From 20CM-2-65-7 sp963830455 (lineage in GTDB: Bacteria > Gemmatimonadota > Gemmatimonadetes > Gemmatimonadales > GWC2-71-9): a stretch of 64,000 bases of DNA. Where the stretch lies: positions 372,001-436,000 of the forward strand of contig CAWHMT010000004.1 of NCBI GenBank assembly GCA_963830455.1, read 5' to 3'. Below, piece by piece: positions 27,987-36,183 of the stretch. A model generated the notes under the pieces. The model did not search any database and was not told where the DNA came from. It worked only from the letters and a program-made list of their open reading frames with translations. Each line of letters starts with the position of its first letter. The stretch's first letter is position 1. A program made the translations under genes and the position numbers.

Positions 27987-29532
27987 CGCCCTGCTGCTGG
28001 CGGCGATCGTCGCCGCGCAAGACACAACCGCGGGCAAGACCGTCTACCAGAAATGGTGCGCCGGCTGTCATGGCGATCAGGGCGCAGGCGACGGCGTCGC
28101 CGCCAAGCACATGATCCCACCGCCCCGTGACTTCACCGGCGCGATCTACCAGATCCGCTCGACCGCAAGCGGCAACCTGCCGACCGACGCCGACTTGATG
28201 CGCTCTCTCGATGAAGGGCTGCACGGCACCGCGATGCCGGGATGGCGGAACGCGCTGTCCGAGCGCGAACGGCGCGATGTGCTGGCGTACATCAAGACGC
28301 TTTCGACGTTCTTTGCCGATACGACGCTGCGGCCGCAGGCGCTCGAGTTCGGCGGGGAGCCGAGCGGCGGCACGGGTGACGAGGCTCTGAAGGTGGGACG
28401 CCAGTTCTATGACTCGATCGGCTGCCGCAAATGTCACGGGGATTTGGGGCGCGGTGATGGCCCGTCCTCGCCCACATTGAAGGACGACGCCGGCCACCCG
28501 ATCTTTGCCGCCGATCTGCATCAGAACTGGCTGTTCAACGGCGGCGGCAGCGCGGCAGACATCTATCACCGCCTGCGTACCGGTCTCGACGGGACCCCGA
28601 TGCCGTCGTTCAGCGACCTGCTCGAGCAGAAATTCCTCACCGAGACCGAGCTGTGGCGGCTCGCGCAGTATGTGCGCAGCCTCTCGCCCGACAAGCCTCC
28701 GGTCGTGCGGGACGTGATCCGCGCGCCGCTGATCGAGCGCGCGTTGCCGCACGCGCCGGACGACTCGGCATGGACGTCGGTCGACGCGTACTGGTTCCCG
28801 CTGGTAGGGCAGGTGGTCCGGAAGACCCGCTGGTTCGCTCCTGCGGTCACCGGCGTGTGGGTCAAAGCGGTGCATACCACCGATTCGCTCGCGCTCCAGG
28901 TCACGTGGGACGACCGCTCCGAGAGCCCCGACACGGCGTGGCTTGATCACGTGGGACGGGTGCGCGCCGCGCTGCAGAGTGACGAAGCAGATGATCCTAG
29001 ACGTCTAGACGTCCAGACGTCTAGTCTTTGGCCCGATCAAATAGCCGTTCAGTTCCCCGTAACGATTCCCACCGGAATGGAACGTCCCTACTTCCTGATG
29101 GGCAGCTCGAGCGCGCCGGTCTATCAGTGGCGCTGGACCAGCACGGCCCGCACGGCAGCCGTCGCCGGACTGGCGCGCGGGCTGGAGCGTTTCGATCCGG
29201 TAGCGAACGGGGGAGTGGGTGCGCAGGCCGTGTACGACCACGGCCAGTGGCGGGTCGTCTTCACCCGCGCTCTTGCTTCGCCCGATACCGCAACACAGCT
29301 TCCCTTCCGGACCGGCCGTGCCATCCCGGTGGCGTTGTTCGCCTGGGACGGGTCCAACGGAGAGCACGGCACGCGCATGGCCATCAGTACGTGGTATTTC
29401 CTCGCTCTCGACGAACCGGTGCCGGCCCGGGTGTTCATCTCCCCGGTGCTCGCCATGGTGCTCACGCTGGGCCTGGGCATGCTGGTCGTGTGGCGCGCGC
29501 AGCAGAAGACTTCATACCGGAGGCAGCAATGA
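27979..29532 (+). CDS. diheme cytochrome c with C-terminal EB_dh-type heme-binding domain
   Basis: Signal peptide MISALLLAAIVAAQ, then two cytochrome c sites, CAGCHGD (residue about 28) and CRKCHGD (about 150). A C-terminal domain with LALQVTWDDRSESPD and FFLMG-like strands resembles the ethylbenzene-dehydrogenase gamma-type heme b domain (EB_dh). A final helix (VFISPVLAMVLTLGLGMLVV) anchors it. It could join electron flow from the bd-like subunit to the oxidase. ATG 27979 overlaps the previous stop. A 28-base palindrome (28997-29024) lies inside the coding region and codes the DPRRLDVQTSS stretch. Confidence 0.8.
   Translation: MISALLLAAIVAAQDTTAGKTVYQKWCAGCHGDQGAGDGVAAKHMIPPPRDFTGAIYQIRSTASGNLPTDADLMRSLDEGLHGTAMPGWRNALSERERRDVLAYIKTLSTFFADTTLRPQALEFGGEPSGGTGDEALKVGRQFYDSIGCRKCHGDLGRGDGPSSPTLKDDAGHPIFAADLHQNWLFNGGGSAADIYHRLRTGLDGTPMPSFSDLLEQKFLTETELWRLAQYVRSLSPDKPPVVRDVIRAPLIERALPHAPDDSAWTSVDAYWFPLVGQVVRKTRWFAPAVTGVWVKAVHTTDSLALQVTWDDRSESPDTAWLDHVGRVRAALQSDEADDPRRLDVQTSSLWPDQIAVQFPVTIPTGMERPYFLMGSSSAPVYQWRWTSTARTAAVAGLARGLERFDPVANGGVGAQAVYDHGQWRVVFTRALASPDTATQLPFRTGRAIPVALFAWDGSNGEHGTRMAISTWYFLALDEPVPARVFISPVLAMVLTLGLGMLVVWRAQQKTSYRRQQ
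28997..29024. repeat. octamer-unit palindrome inside the cytochrome gene
   Basis: CTAGACGT, CTAGACGT, CCAGACGT, CTAG. CTAGACGTCTAG is itself a perfect palindrome, and the whole 28 bases are self-complementary apart from one unit difference. Codon use here breaks from the neighbouring gene, as if inserted. Confidence 0.75.
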
Positions 29533-30302
29533 AAGGCAGAATCTTCAGCGTGGTGGGCGGGATGTTTCTGCTCACCGTGTGCAGCAAGGGAGACAACAGT
29601 CAGGTGCAGGCCGCGCCACCCGCAGCAGAGCCGGCGCCGGCATCCGCCACCGCAACGGCCGGCGGCACGATCACCGGCAAGATCAAGTTCACCGGCACCG
29701 CCCCGCGCAACCCCGCGATCGACATGAGTGAAGAGGCGGCGTGCAAGGCGAAGTACACCACCACACCAACGGAAGAGAATGTGGTCGCGGGACCGGCTAA
29801 CGCGCTCGCCAATGTTTTCGTGTACGTGAGCGCCGGCGTCCCCGCGGGTCAAACCTTCACGGCACCGACGACGCCGGTCGTGCTGGACCAGAGCGGCTGC
29901 CGCTATCACCCGCACGTGTTCGGCGTCATGGTCGGGCAGTCTATCGAGATTCGCAACTCCGACCCCGTGCTCCATAACATCAAAGCCATCGCCAAGAAGA
30001 ACCGCCCGTTCAACGTGAGCCAGCCGAGCGCCGGCATGAAGACGACGCGCACGTTCACGGCGCCCGAGGTAATGGTCAACCTTCAGTGCAACGTGCACGG
30101 CTGGATGCACGCCTGGGTGGGCGTGCGGCCCGATCCGTTCTACGCGGTATCGGGTCCGGACGGCAGCTTCTCGATCACGGGTCTGCCCCCAGGGACGTAC
30201 ACGATCGAGGCCTGGCACGAGAAGTTCGGCACGCAGACGGCGACCGTGACGATCGCGGGCACCGAGAGCAAGACGGCCAACCTTACCTTCGCCGCGCACT
30301 AA
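29529..30302 (+). CDS. lipoprotein with cupredoxin-like and CarboxypepD_reg-like domains
   Basis: Lipoprotein signal MKGRIFSVVGGMFLLTVC. The middle part has GCRYHPHVFGVMVGQSIEIR and then VNLQCNVHGWMHAWVGV. The spaced Cys and His in CNVHGWMH look like a type I copper site or a related cupredoxin fold. The C-terminal SITGLPPGTYTIEAWHEKFG is a carboxypeptidase-regulatory-like beta-sandwich. Encoded between the cytochromes and coxB with an ATGA overlap, it may be a copper-delivery or electron-transfer partner of the oxidase; this is inference. Confidence 0.7.
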   Translation: MKGRIFSVVGGMFLLTVCSKGDNSQVQAAPPAAEPAPASATATAGGTITGKIKFTGTAPRNPAIDMSEEAACKAKYTTTPTEENVVAGPANALANVFVYVSAGVPAGQTFTAPTTPVVLDQSGCRYHPHVFGVMVGQSIEIRNSDPVLHNIKAIAKKNRPFNVSQPSAGMKTTRTFTAPEVMVNLQCNVHGWMHAWVGVRPDPFYAVSGPDGSFSITGLPPGTYTIEAWHEKFGTQTATVTIAGTESKTANLTFAAH

Positions 30303-30319
30303 AGCGCGAGGAGAGCTCG

Positions 30320-30991
30320 ATGCGTTGGTGGCTTCCCGACGCGGGATCGACGTTCGCCGGGCCGATCGACACGATGTTCACGGTGATTCTCATCCTCACC
30401 GGCATCGCGCTCGTCATCGTGGAGGTCGGCGTCATCACATTCGTGATTCGCTATCGCGCCCGTCCGGGCCGGAAGGCGTTCTACACGCACGGCTCGACGC
30501 GCGCCGAGGTGATCTGGACGGCGATCCCCGCGGTTACCATGATCGCGCTGGGCCTGGTGAGCAATCACTACTGGGTGTGGATGAAGGACAAGAAGAGCAT
30601 CCCACCCAACGCCATCCACATGGGCGTGCATGCCAAGCAATTCGAGTGGCAGGTGTCGTACGCCGGTGCGGACGGGAAGCTCGGCACCGACGACGACTTC
30701 ACGGTGCGCAACCAGCTCCATATCCCGGTCAATCAGCCGATCGCCGTCGAGCTCTCGTCCGAGGATGTGATTCACTCGTTTTTCGTGCCGGAGTTCCGCG
30801 TGAAGCAGGACGCGGTGCCGGGGATGCACATCACCGCCTGGTTCCAGGCCACCAAGACGGGTGAGTTCGAGATCGGCTGCGCCGAGCTGTGCGGGATGGG
30901 GCACTACAAGATGCGAGCCCGCGTGTTCGTCCACACGCCCGACGAGTACACTGCGTGGTTGGCCCAACAGGCCGCCGGAGGAGCCGAATGA
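30320..30991 (+). CDS. coxB: cytochrome c oxidase subunit II
   Basis: Two N-terminal helices (TMFTVILILTGIALVIVEVG; VIWTAIPAVTMIALGLV), then the CuA domain with EDVIHSFFVPEF and the binuclear copper motif CAELCGMGHYKM. There is no fused cytochrome c domain, so the enzyme is aa3-type rather than caa3. A good AGGAGA precedes ATG 30320. First of four oxidase subunits, ATGA overlap with coxA. Confidence 0.93.
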   Translation: MRWWLPDAGSTFAGPIDTMFTVILILTGIALVIVEVGVITFVIRYRARPGRKAFYTHGSTRAEVIWTAIPAVTMIALGLVSNHYWVWMKDKKSIPPNAIHMGVHAKQFEWQVSYAGADGKLGTDDDFTVRNQLHIPVNQPIAVELSSEDVIHSFFVPEFRVKQDAVPGMHITAWFQATKTGEFEIGCAELCGMGHYKMRARVFVHTPDEYTAWLAQQAAGGAE

Positions 30992-32778
30992 CGAGCGTCG
31001 CGCACGCGAAGCACGATGCCCACGGAGGCGGGGGAGCGCATCACGCGCCCATGAGCTTCTGGCAGAAATACATCTTCTCCACCGACCATAAGATCATCGG
31101 CATCCAGTTCCTGTTCGTCAGCCTGTTGTTCCTGCTGGTCGGGGGACTGCTGGCGATGCAGATCCGCTGGCAGCTGGGCTTCCCGGGCAAGCCGATGCCG
31201 GGCGGCGGGATTCTGCCCGAGAGCATGATCTCGGGCGGCGTGATCCTGCCCGAGTACTACATCCAGCTGGTGACGATGCACGGCACGTTCATGGTGTTCT
31301 TCGCCATCATGCCGCTGCTCGTGGGCGTGTACGCCAACTTCCTGATTCCGTTGAAGCTGGGGGCGCACGACATGGCGTTCCCGCGCATCAACATGTGGTC
31401 GTTCTGGCTCGCCCTGCTCGCCGGTCTGATCATGCTGGCGGGCTTTTTCGTGCCCGACGGAGCGCCGCGCGCGGGCTGGACGATGTACGCCCCGCTCTCG
31501 GCGCGGCCCGATCTCTCGGGCGCGACGATCAGCCAGAAGCTCTGGTCGGTCTCGATCGTGGTGCTGGGTCTCTCGTCGGTGATGGGGTCGGTGAATTACA
31601 TCACGACGATCATCAATCACCGTGCGCCCGGCATGACGTGGTTCCGCATGCCGCTGTCGGTATGGGCGCTGTTCATCACGGCGATCCTCGCGGTGCTGGC
31701 GCTCCCCGTGCTGCAGGGCGCCGCGATCATGCTCTTGTTCGACCAGACGATCGGCACGCACTTCTTCGATCCCGTCGCGGGTGGCCAGGCGCTGCTGTGG
31801 CAGCACCTGTTCTGGTTCTTCGGCCACCCCGAGGTCTACATCCTGATCCTGCCGGCGATGGGCATGGTATCGGACATCATCGCCAACGGCAGCCGCAAGC
31901 CGATTTTCGGCTACCACTCGATGGTGTTCGCGATGATCGGGATCGCGTTCCTGGGCTGGATCGTGTGGGGCCACCACATGTTCATGAGCGGCATGAACCC
32001 GACGCTCGGGTCCACGTTCATGGTCTCGACGCTGCTCATCGCGGTGCCGTCCGCGGTCAAGGTGTTCAACTGGCTGGGCACGATGTGGCGCGGCAACCTG
32101 CACCTGCACGTGCCGATGCTGAACGCGATCGGGTTCGTGTCGATGTTCACGATCGGGGGGCTGTCGGGCATCTTCATGGCCGCGACGCCGGTGGACATTC
32201 CGATCCACGACACGCAGTTCATCGTCGCGCACATTCACTACGTGCTGTTCGGCGGCTCGCTGTTCGCGCTGTTCGCCGCGATCCCGTTCTGGTACCCGAA
32301 GATGTTCGGCCGCATGATGGACGAGCGCATCGGCAAGATCCACTTTTGGCTCACCTTCATCACGTACAACCTGACGTTCTTCCCGATGCACATCATCGGG
32401 ATGGGCGGCCAGATGCGGCGCATCTACGATCCGACGATCTACGATTTCCTGAAGCCGCAGCAGCCGATGAACGAGTTCATCTCCTATAGCGCGTTCGCGC
32501 TGTTCGCGGTGCAGTTCCTGTTCGCGTTCAACTTCCTGTGGAGCCTGAAGAAGGGGAAAGTGGCGCCGCAGAACCCGTGGAACGACAACGGGCTGGAGTG
32601 GTCGCTGCCCAATCCCGCGCCGCACGGCAACTGGGCCCCGAAGACGCCGAATGTGTATCGCGGACCGTACGAGTTCAGCGCGCCGGAAGCCGGCGATGCC
32701 GACTTCCTGCCGCAAACGAAGAAGCTGCCCACCGACCGCGACCCGGTCCCCGCGTCCATTTCGGGAGGAGGACACTAA
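30988..32778 (+). CDS. coxA: cytochrome c oxidase subunit I
   Basis: Catalytic subunit holding heme a, heme a3 and CuB in the inner membrane. MHGTFMVFFAIMPLL has a low-spin heme His, WFFGHPEVYILILP carries the CuB His and the cross-linked Tyr, WGHHMFMSGM has the CuB His pair, and IVAHIHYVLFGG holds the a3 and a ligands. STDHKIIGIQF near the N-terminus is typical. 596 residues, normal length, with an extra His/Gly-rich N-terminus (HAKHDAHGGGGAHHAP). Confidence 0.95.
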   Translation: MTSVAHAKHDAHGGGGAHHAPMSFWQKYIFSTDHKIIGIQFLFVSLLFLLVGGLLAMQIRWQLGFPGKPMPGGGILPESMISGGVILPEYYIQLVTMHGTFMVFFAIMPLLVGVYANFLIPLKLGAHDMAFPRINMWSFWLALLAGLIMLAGFFVPDGAPRAGWTMYAPLSARPDLSGATISQKLWSVSIVVLGLSSVMGSVNYITTIINHRAPGMTWFRMPLSVWALFITAILAVLALPVLQGAAIMLLFDQTIGTHFFDPVAGGQALLWQHLFWFFGHPEVYILILPAMGMVSDIIANGSRKPIFGYHSMVFAMIGIAFLGWIVWGHHMFMSGMNPTLGSTFMVSTLLIAVPSAVKVFNWLGTMWRGNLHLHVPMLNAIGFVSMFTIGGLSGIFMAATPVDIPIHDTQFIVAHIHYVLFGGSLFALFAAIPFWYPKMFGRMMDERIGKIHFWLTFITYNLTFFPMHIIGMGGQMRRIYDPTIYDFLKPQQPMNEFISYSAFALFAVQFLFAFNFLWSLKKGKVAPQNPWNDNGLEWSLPNPAPHGNWAPKTPNVYRGPYEFSAPEAGDADFLPQTKKLPTDRDPVPASISGGGH

Positions 32779-32779
32779 C

Positions 32780-33499
32780 GTGCAAACCTCCGCGATGACG
32801 GACGCGATGCGGCCCCCGGTCCCGGCCGAATCGGGCTCGGGCGTCTACAGCAACAAGCTGGGCATGTGGGTCTTCCTCGCCAGCGACGTGATGTTCTTCA
32901 CGGCGCTGATCGGCTCGTACATCATCCTCCGCTTCGGCATGACGGAGCCGTGGGCCAAGCCGGGCGCGGTGCTCAACGTACCGCTGACCGGCGTCAACAC
33001 GTTCCTCCTGATCTGCTCGTCGGTCTCGATGGTGAAGGCGTACGCGGCCATCGCGGACGGCAAGAAGTACTTCCTGCGGAAAGTGGCGGGCAAGACGCTC
33101 CAGGACGGCGGCCTCAAGTTCTGGCTGCTGATCACGATCATCTGCGGCGCCGCGTTCGTCGGTGTGCAGGTGTTCGAGTACATCAAGCTCGTCGGGCACG
33201 GTTTCACGCCGACCGGCTATCGCGAAGGCTCGGTGCTCGCCGAGCACGCGCTCGCCGATCCGGTGAAGTACGGGGCCGGCGTCGCGGGGATGTACGGGTC
33301 TACCTTCTTCACGATGACGGGATTCCACGGCTTTCACGTGACGTGCGGCGTGATCAGCATGCTGTATCTGTACTTCACCAAGGTGCTGCCGGAGAAGTAT
33401 TCGCCACAGGACTACCGCGGCATCGAGGTCATCGGATTGTACTGGCACTTCGTCGACCTGGTATGGATCATCCTGTTCACGATCGTCTACCTGATCTGA
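32780..33499 (+). CDS. coxC: cytochrome c oxidase subunit III
   Basis: Seven-helix subunit III: NKLGMWVFLASDVMFFTALIG at the start, GFHGFHVTCGVISMLYL near the end and YWHFVDLVWIILFTIVYLI at the C-terminus, all family signatures. GTG 32780 is chosen for the GGAGGAGGA about eight bases upstream; ATG 32795 is an alternative. Normal length (239 residues). Confidence 0.92.
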   Translation: MQTSAMTDAMRPPVPAESGSGVYSNKLGMWVFLASDVMFFTALIGSYIILRFGMTEPWAKPGAVLNVPLTGVNTFLLICSSVSMVKAYAAIADGKKYFLRKVAGKTLQDGGLKFWLLITIICGAAFVGVQVFEYIKLVGHGFTPTGYREGSVLAEHALADPVKYGAGVAGMYGSTFFTMTGFHGFHVTCGVISMLYLYFTKVLPEKYSPQDYRGIEVIGLYWHFVDLVWIILFTIVYLI

Positions 33500-33512
33500 G
33501 GACGAGCGCCCC

Positions 33513-33809
33513 ATGACGACTCCCCCCCCCCAGACGACGACGACGCACGTCCGGCCGAATTACATGCTGATCTGGCTGTATCTGTTCGTGATGACGATCG
33601 TCGAAGTGCTGCTGGCGTTCGAGCTGCCGGTGTCGCAGAACTGGAAGCTGATCCTGCTGCTCTTCCTCGCCGTCTGGAAGGCGCTGCTCGTCGCGTTGTA
33701 CTTCATGCATCTCAAGTTCGAGCGCTGGCGGTTGCGGCTGATCTTCCTGGTTCCCTTGCCGCTGGCGGCGATCCTCGTAACCGTCGTGATCATGGAGAAG
33801 GTATTCTAG
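33513..33809 (+). CDS. coxD: cytochrome c oxidase subunit IV (bacterial type)
   Basis: 98 residues with three hydrophobic helices (MLIWLYLFVMTIVEVLLAFE; LILLLFLAVWKALLVALYFM; LIFLVPLPLAAILVTVVIM). MHLKFE after the second helix is typical of bacterial subunit IV. Codons 3 to 6 contain a run of ten C at 33522-33531, where slippage would truncate the protein. Confidence 0.85.
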   Translation: MTTPPPQTTTTHVRPNYMLIWLYLFVMTIVEVLLAFELPVSQNWKLILLLFLAVWKALLVALYFMHLKFERWRLRLIFLVPLPLAAILVTVVIMEKVF

Positions 33810-33853
33810 TCAGGTCGCTGCTCGAGCTCACCAAGCCGCGCATCACGCAGCTG

Positions 33854-34660
33854 GTGCTGCTCACCGCCGCCGCGGGGTTCTACCTCGGCGCCGGGGAGCG
33901 GGTCGACCTGCTGCTGCTCGCGCACACGCTGCTCGGCACGGCGCTGGTCGCGGCCGGAACGAATGCGTGGAATCAGATCCGCGAGCGCGACGTGGACGCG
34001 CGCATGGCGCGCACGCGCCGGCGGCCCTTGCCGTCGGGCCGGCTCACGCCGCGAGTCGCGATGTGGTTCGCCTCCGCGATTACCGCACTGGGCGTCGGTT
34101 ATCTGGCGGCGACGGTCAACCTGCTCACCGCTGTGCTCGCGGCGCTGACATTCGCGAGTTACGTGCTGCTGTACACGCCGCTCAAGCGCACGACGACACT
34201 CAACACCCTCGTCGGCGCCGTGCCGGGCGCGCTGCCGATCGTCGGTGGCTGGACCGCGGCGGGCGGGAGCCTCGGCGTCGCGGTCGCGGCGCTGTTCTGG
34301 ATTCTGTTCCTGTGGCAGCTGCCACACTTCCTCGCGCTCGCCTGGCTGTACCGCGAGGACTATCGCGCCAGCGGACTGCGCATGCTGAGCGTGGACGATG
34401 AGAGCGGCACGGACACGGGTCGGATGGCGATGTTGTACGCCGTCGCGCTGCTGCCGATCAGCCTGATGCCGACGCTGCTCGGCGTCACGGGCGCGTGGTA
34501 CTTCTACGGCGCGCTCGCCCTCGGAGTGCTCTACGTCGCGGCCGGCATAGGGCTGCTCGTCGGGGCGACGCCGGCGCGCGCGTGGCGACTGTTCTTCATC
34601 TCGATTCTGTATCTCCCCGCCTTGTTGACGCTGATGGTGCTCGACAAGGTTGCGGCGTAG
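33854..34660 (+). CDS. ctaB: protoheme IX farnesyltransferase (heme O synthase)
   Basis: Makes heme O for the aa3 oxidase. The UbiA-fold signatures are present: NAWNQIRERDVDARMARTRRRPLPSG (polyprenyl-diphosphate and Mg binding; shown by DVDARM and RRRPLPSG), YTPLKRTT and LWQLPHFLALAWLYREDY. GTG 33854 is the first standard start, but the same frame upstream codes LLELTKPRITQLV, the conserved first helix, so the real start is at or before about 33812. No ATG, GTG or TTG exists there; ATT 33803 overlapping the coxD stop is one candidate. Confidence 0.88.
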   Translation: MLLTAAAGFYLGAGERVDLLLLAHTLLGTALVAAGTNAWNQIRERDVDARMARTRRRPLPSGRLTPRVAMWFASAITALGVGYLAATVNLLTAVLAALTFASYVLLYTPLKRTTTLNTLVGAVPGALPIVGGWTAAGGSLGVAVAALFWILFLWQLPHFLALAWLYREDYRASGLRMLSVDDESGTDTGRMAMLYAVALLPISLMPTLLGVTGAWYFYGALALGVLYVAAGIGLLVGATPARAWRLFFISILYLPALLTLMVLDKVAA

Positions 34661-34667
34661 CGATTCC

Positions 34668-34835
34668 ATGATCCCGTTTCATCGCGTGCTCATCACGACG
34701 GGCATCCTGTTTTGCGCCGGCTTCGCGGTGTGGTCGCTGTGGCGCGGCCAGATGGTGCTCGGTATCGGGTTCGGCGTGTTGGGCGTGGGCCTGACGTACT
34801 ATCTCCGACATCTGCGCCGGTTCATCGGACGATGA
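34668..34835 (+). CDS. small two-helix membrane protein
   Basis: 55 residues: helix ITTGILFCAGFAVWSLW, then VLGIGFGVLGVGLTYYL and a basic tail (RHLRRFIGR). No known family recognised. The position between ctaB and the next small membrane gene (ATGA overlap at 34832) suggests an oxidase-assembly accessory protein. Confidence 0.6.
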   Translation: MIPFHRVLITTGILFCAGFAVWSLWRGQMVLGIGFGVLGVGLTYYLRHLRRFIGR

Positions 34836-35527
34836 CGCTGCTCATCGCCGTCCTGCTCCACGGGGAAGACGTCGACCTGGTGTATTTCTGGAGCTCGGTC
34901 TTCATGATCCTGCTGCCGATCACGATCTTTACGGCGCTCACCTACCTCGTCGTGAAGAGCGTATCGCAAGCGGGAGCACGGAGCGGGGAGCAGGGAGCAC
35001 AAAGCCCCGAACTAGGGTTTTTGCTCGGTTCTCCGTCGCTCCTTGCTCAATTAGATTGCCACCATGAGTTCTCCCGCCAACGAAAAACGCCAAGTCGTTC
35101 GGTACGCGTTCTACAAGCTCGATCCCGCCTGGCGGCGGCTGACGGCGGAGCGCCAGGCCTCCGCCAAGCTCGAGTTCGGCGACACGCTGGAGCGCTATCA
35201 CGGGCGCCTGCTGCTCAGGCCGTACGGACTCGTCGGCATCCGCGGCGACACGGACTTTCTGCTCTGGCAGGTGGCGGAGGACCTCGACGCCCTGGTCGAG
35301 CTCCAAACCGCGCTCAACCGCACCGATCTGGGCGCGTACCTCTCGATCCCGTACAGCTATCTCGCGATGACGCGACGCTCGATCTACGAGTTCCCGGCGG
35401 AGCCCCATCGGGAGCAGCGGCTCGTCATCCAGCCGAGCGCGGCCAAGTATCTGTTTGTCTATCCCTTCATCAAGACGCGCGCCTGGTACGCGCTGCCGAG
35501 GCCGGAGCGGCAGCGCATGATGGATGA
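34832..35527 (+). CDS. small membrane protein, natural stop apparently lost
   Basis: The first 45 or so residues look genuine: MTLLIAVLLHGEDVDLVYF, then helix FMILLPITIFTALTYLVV. From residue 48 the frame enters the GGAGCAC palindrome (34972-35048) and then runs for 460 bases in the wrong frame of the hemQ gene, giving Arg/Ala-rich sequence unlike a real protein. A short membrane peptide whose stop was overwritten by the repeat is the best reading. The length of the real product is unknown. Confidence 0.4.
   Translation: MTLLIAVLLHGEDVDLVYFWSSVFMILLPITIFTALTYLVVKSVSQAGARSGEQGAQSPELGFLLGSPSLLAQLDCHHEFSRQRKTPSRSVRVLQARSRLAAADGGAPGLRQARVRRHAGALSRAPAAQAVRTRRHPRRHGLSALAGGGGPRRPGRAPNRAQPHRSGRVPLDPVQLSRDDATLDLRVPGGAPSGAAARHPAERGQVSVCLSLHQDARLVRAAEAGAAAHDG
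34972..35048. repeat. heptamer-unit palindrome between two co-directional genes
   Basis: Four imperfect heptamers (GGAGCAC, GGAGCGG, GGAGCAG, GGAGCAC) from 34973 face an inverted arm at 35021-35048 that carries GCTCC/GCTC units. Aligned, the arms match at most positions. The 20-base centre reads AAAGCCCCGAACTAGGGTTT. The element lies 15 bases before the hemQ ATG. Confidence 0.7.
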
Positions 35528-36140
35528 GCACGTCCGCATCGGTCGCAAATACCCGTCGATCCGCTTGAACACGACGTATTCGTACGGCCTGGACGACCAG
35601 GAGTTCATCGTCGCGTTCGAGGGCGACAATCCGGGTGAATTCCTCGATCTCGTGATGGAGCTGCGCGAGAGCGAAGCCTCGGCGTACACGCTGCGCGACA
35701 CACCCACCTTCACCTGCGTCCAGATGTCGCTCTGGGACATGCTCGACACCCTCGGCGGCGCGGGTTCGGCCGACGCCGTCTCCCGCCGTCCCGCGCGCGC
35801 GGACGGGTTCGCGCCGGTCGCGAGCCTGTCCGAGCTGCCGCCCGGTACGGCAAAGCGCGTCTACGCCGCCAACGACGCCGTCGCGCTCTTCAATGTGAAC
35901 GGGACCGTGTACGCGATCGCGAATCGCTGCACGCACGCGCGCGCTAGTCTGTCCGAAGGGACGGTGGACCCGGCGCGCTGCGCGGTCACGTGCCCCTGGC
36001 ACGAAGGGGTGTTCTCGCTGGAAACGGGGCGCGTGCTGGGTGGGCCGCCGGTGCACGCCGTCGCGACCTATCAAGTGAAGCTCGACGGCGACACCATTCT
36101 CATCGCTCACGCAGAGGCGCAAGGTCTCACGGTTTCTTAA
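35064..36140 (+). CDS. hemQ: HemQ-type coproheme decarboxylase fused to a Rieske [2Fe-2S] domain
   Basis: Residues about 8-225 are the chlorite-dismutase-like HemQ domain: VRYAFYKLDPAWRRL, LLWQVAEDLDAL, the YPFIKTRAWYALP segment and YGLDDQEFIVAFEGDNPGEF. In this family it converts coproheme to heme b. Residues about 255-350 form a Rieske domain: FNVNGTVYAIANRCTHARAS then CPWHEGVFSLETG, giving the CxH and CxxH ligands of a [2Fe-2S] cluster. I know HemQ as a single-domain enzyme, so the fusion is unusual. It is next to hemE, hemH and hemY, which supports a heme-synthesis role. Start ATG 35064, no strong Shine-Dalgarno. Confidence 0.85.
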   Translation: MSSPANEKRQVVRYAFYKLDPAWRRLTAERQASAKLEFGDTLERYHGRLLLRPYGLVGIRGDTDFLLWQVAEDLDALVELQTALNRTDLGAYLSIPYSYLAMTRRSIYEFPAEPHREQRLVIQPSAAKYLFVYPFIKTRAWYALPRPERQRMMDEHVRIGRKYPSIRLNTTYSYGLDDQEFIVAFEGDNPGEFLDLVMELRESEASAYTLRDTPTFTCVQMSLWDMLDTLGGAGSADAVSRRPARADGFAPVASLSELPPGTAKRVYAANDAVALFNVNGTVYAIANRCTHARASLSEGTVDPARCAVTCPWHEGVFSLETGRVLGGPPVHAVATYQVKLDGDTILIAHAEAQGLTVS

Positions 36141-36183
36141 CGCGTGCCGTCGGGAGCGCACCGACGTCACGCCCGTCTGGTTC

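Noticed and set aside
30904..32775. A 623-codon minus-strand frame opposite coxA
   Set aside because: Shadow of the oxidase gene, no motif.
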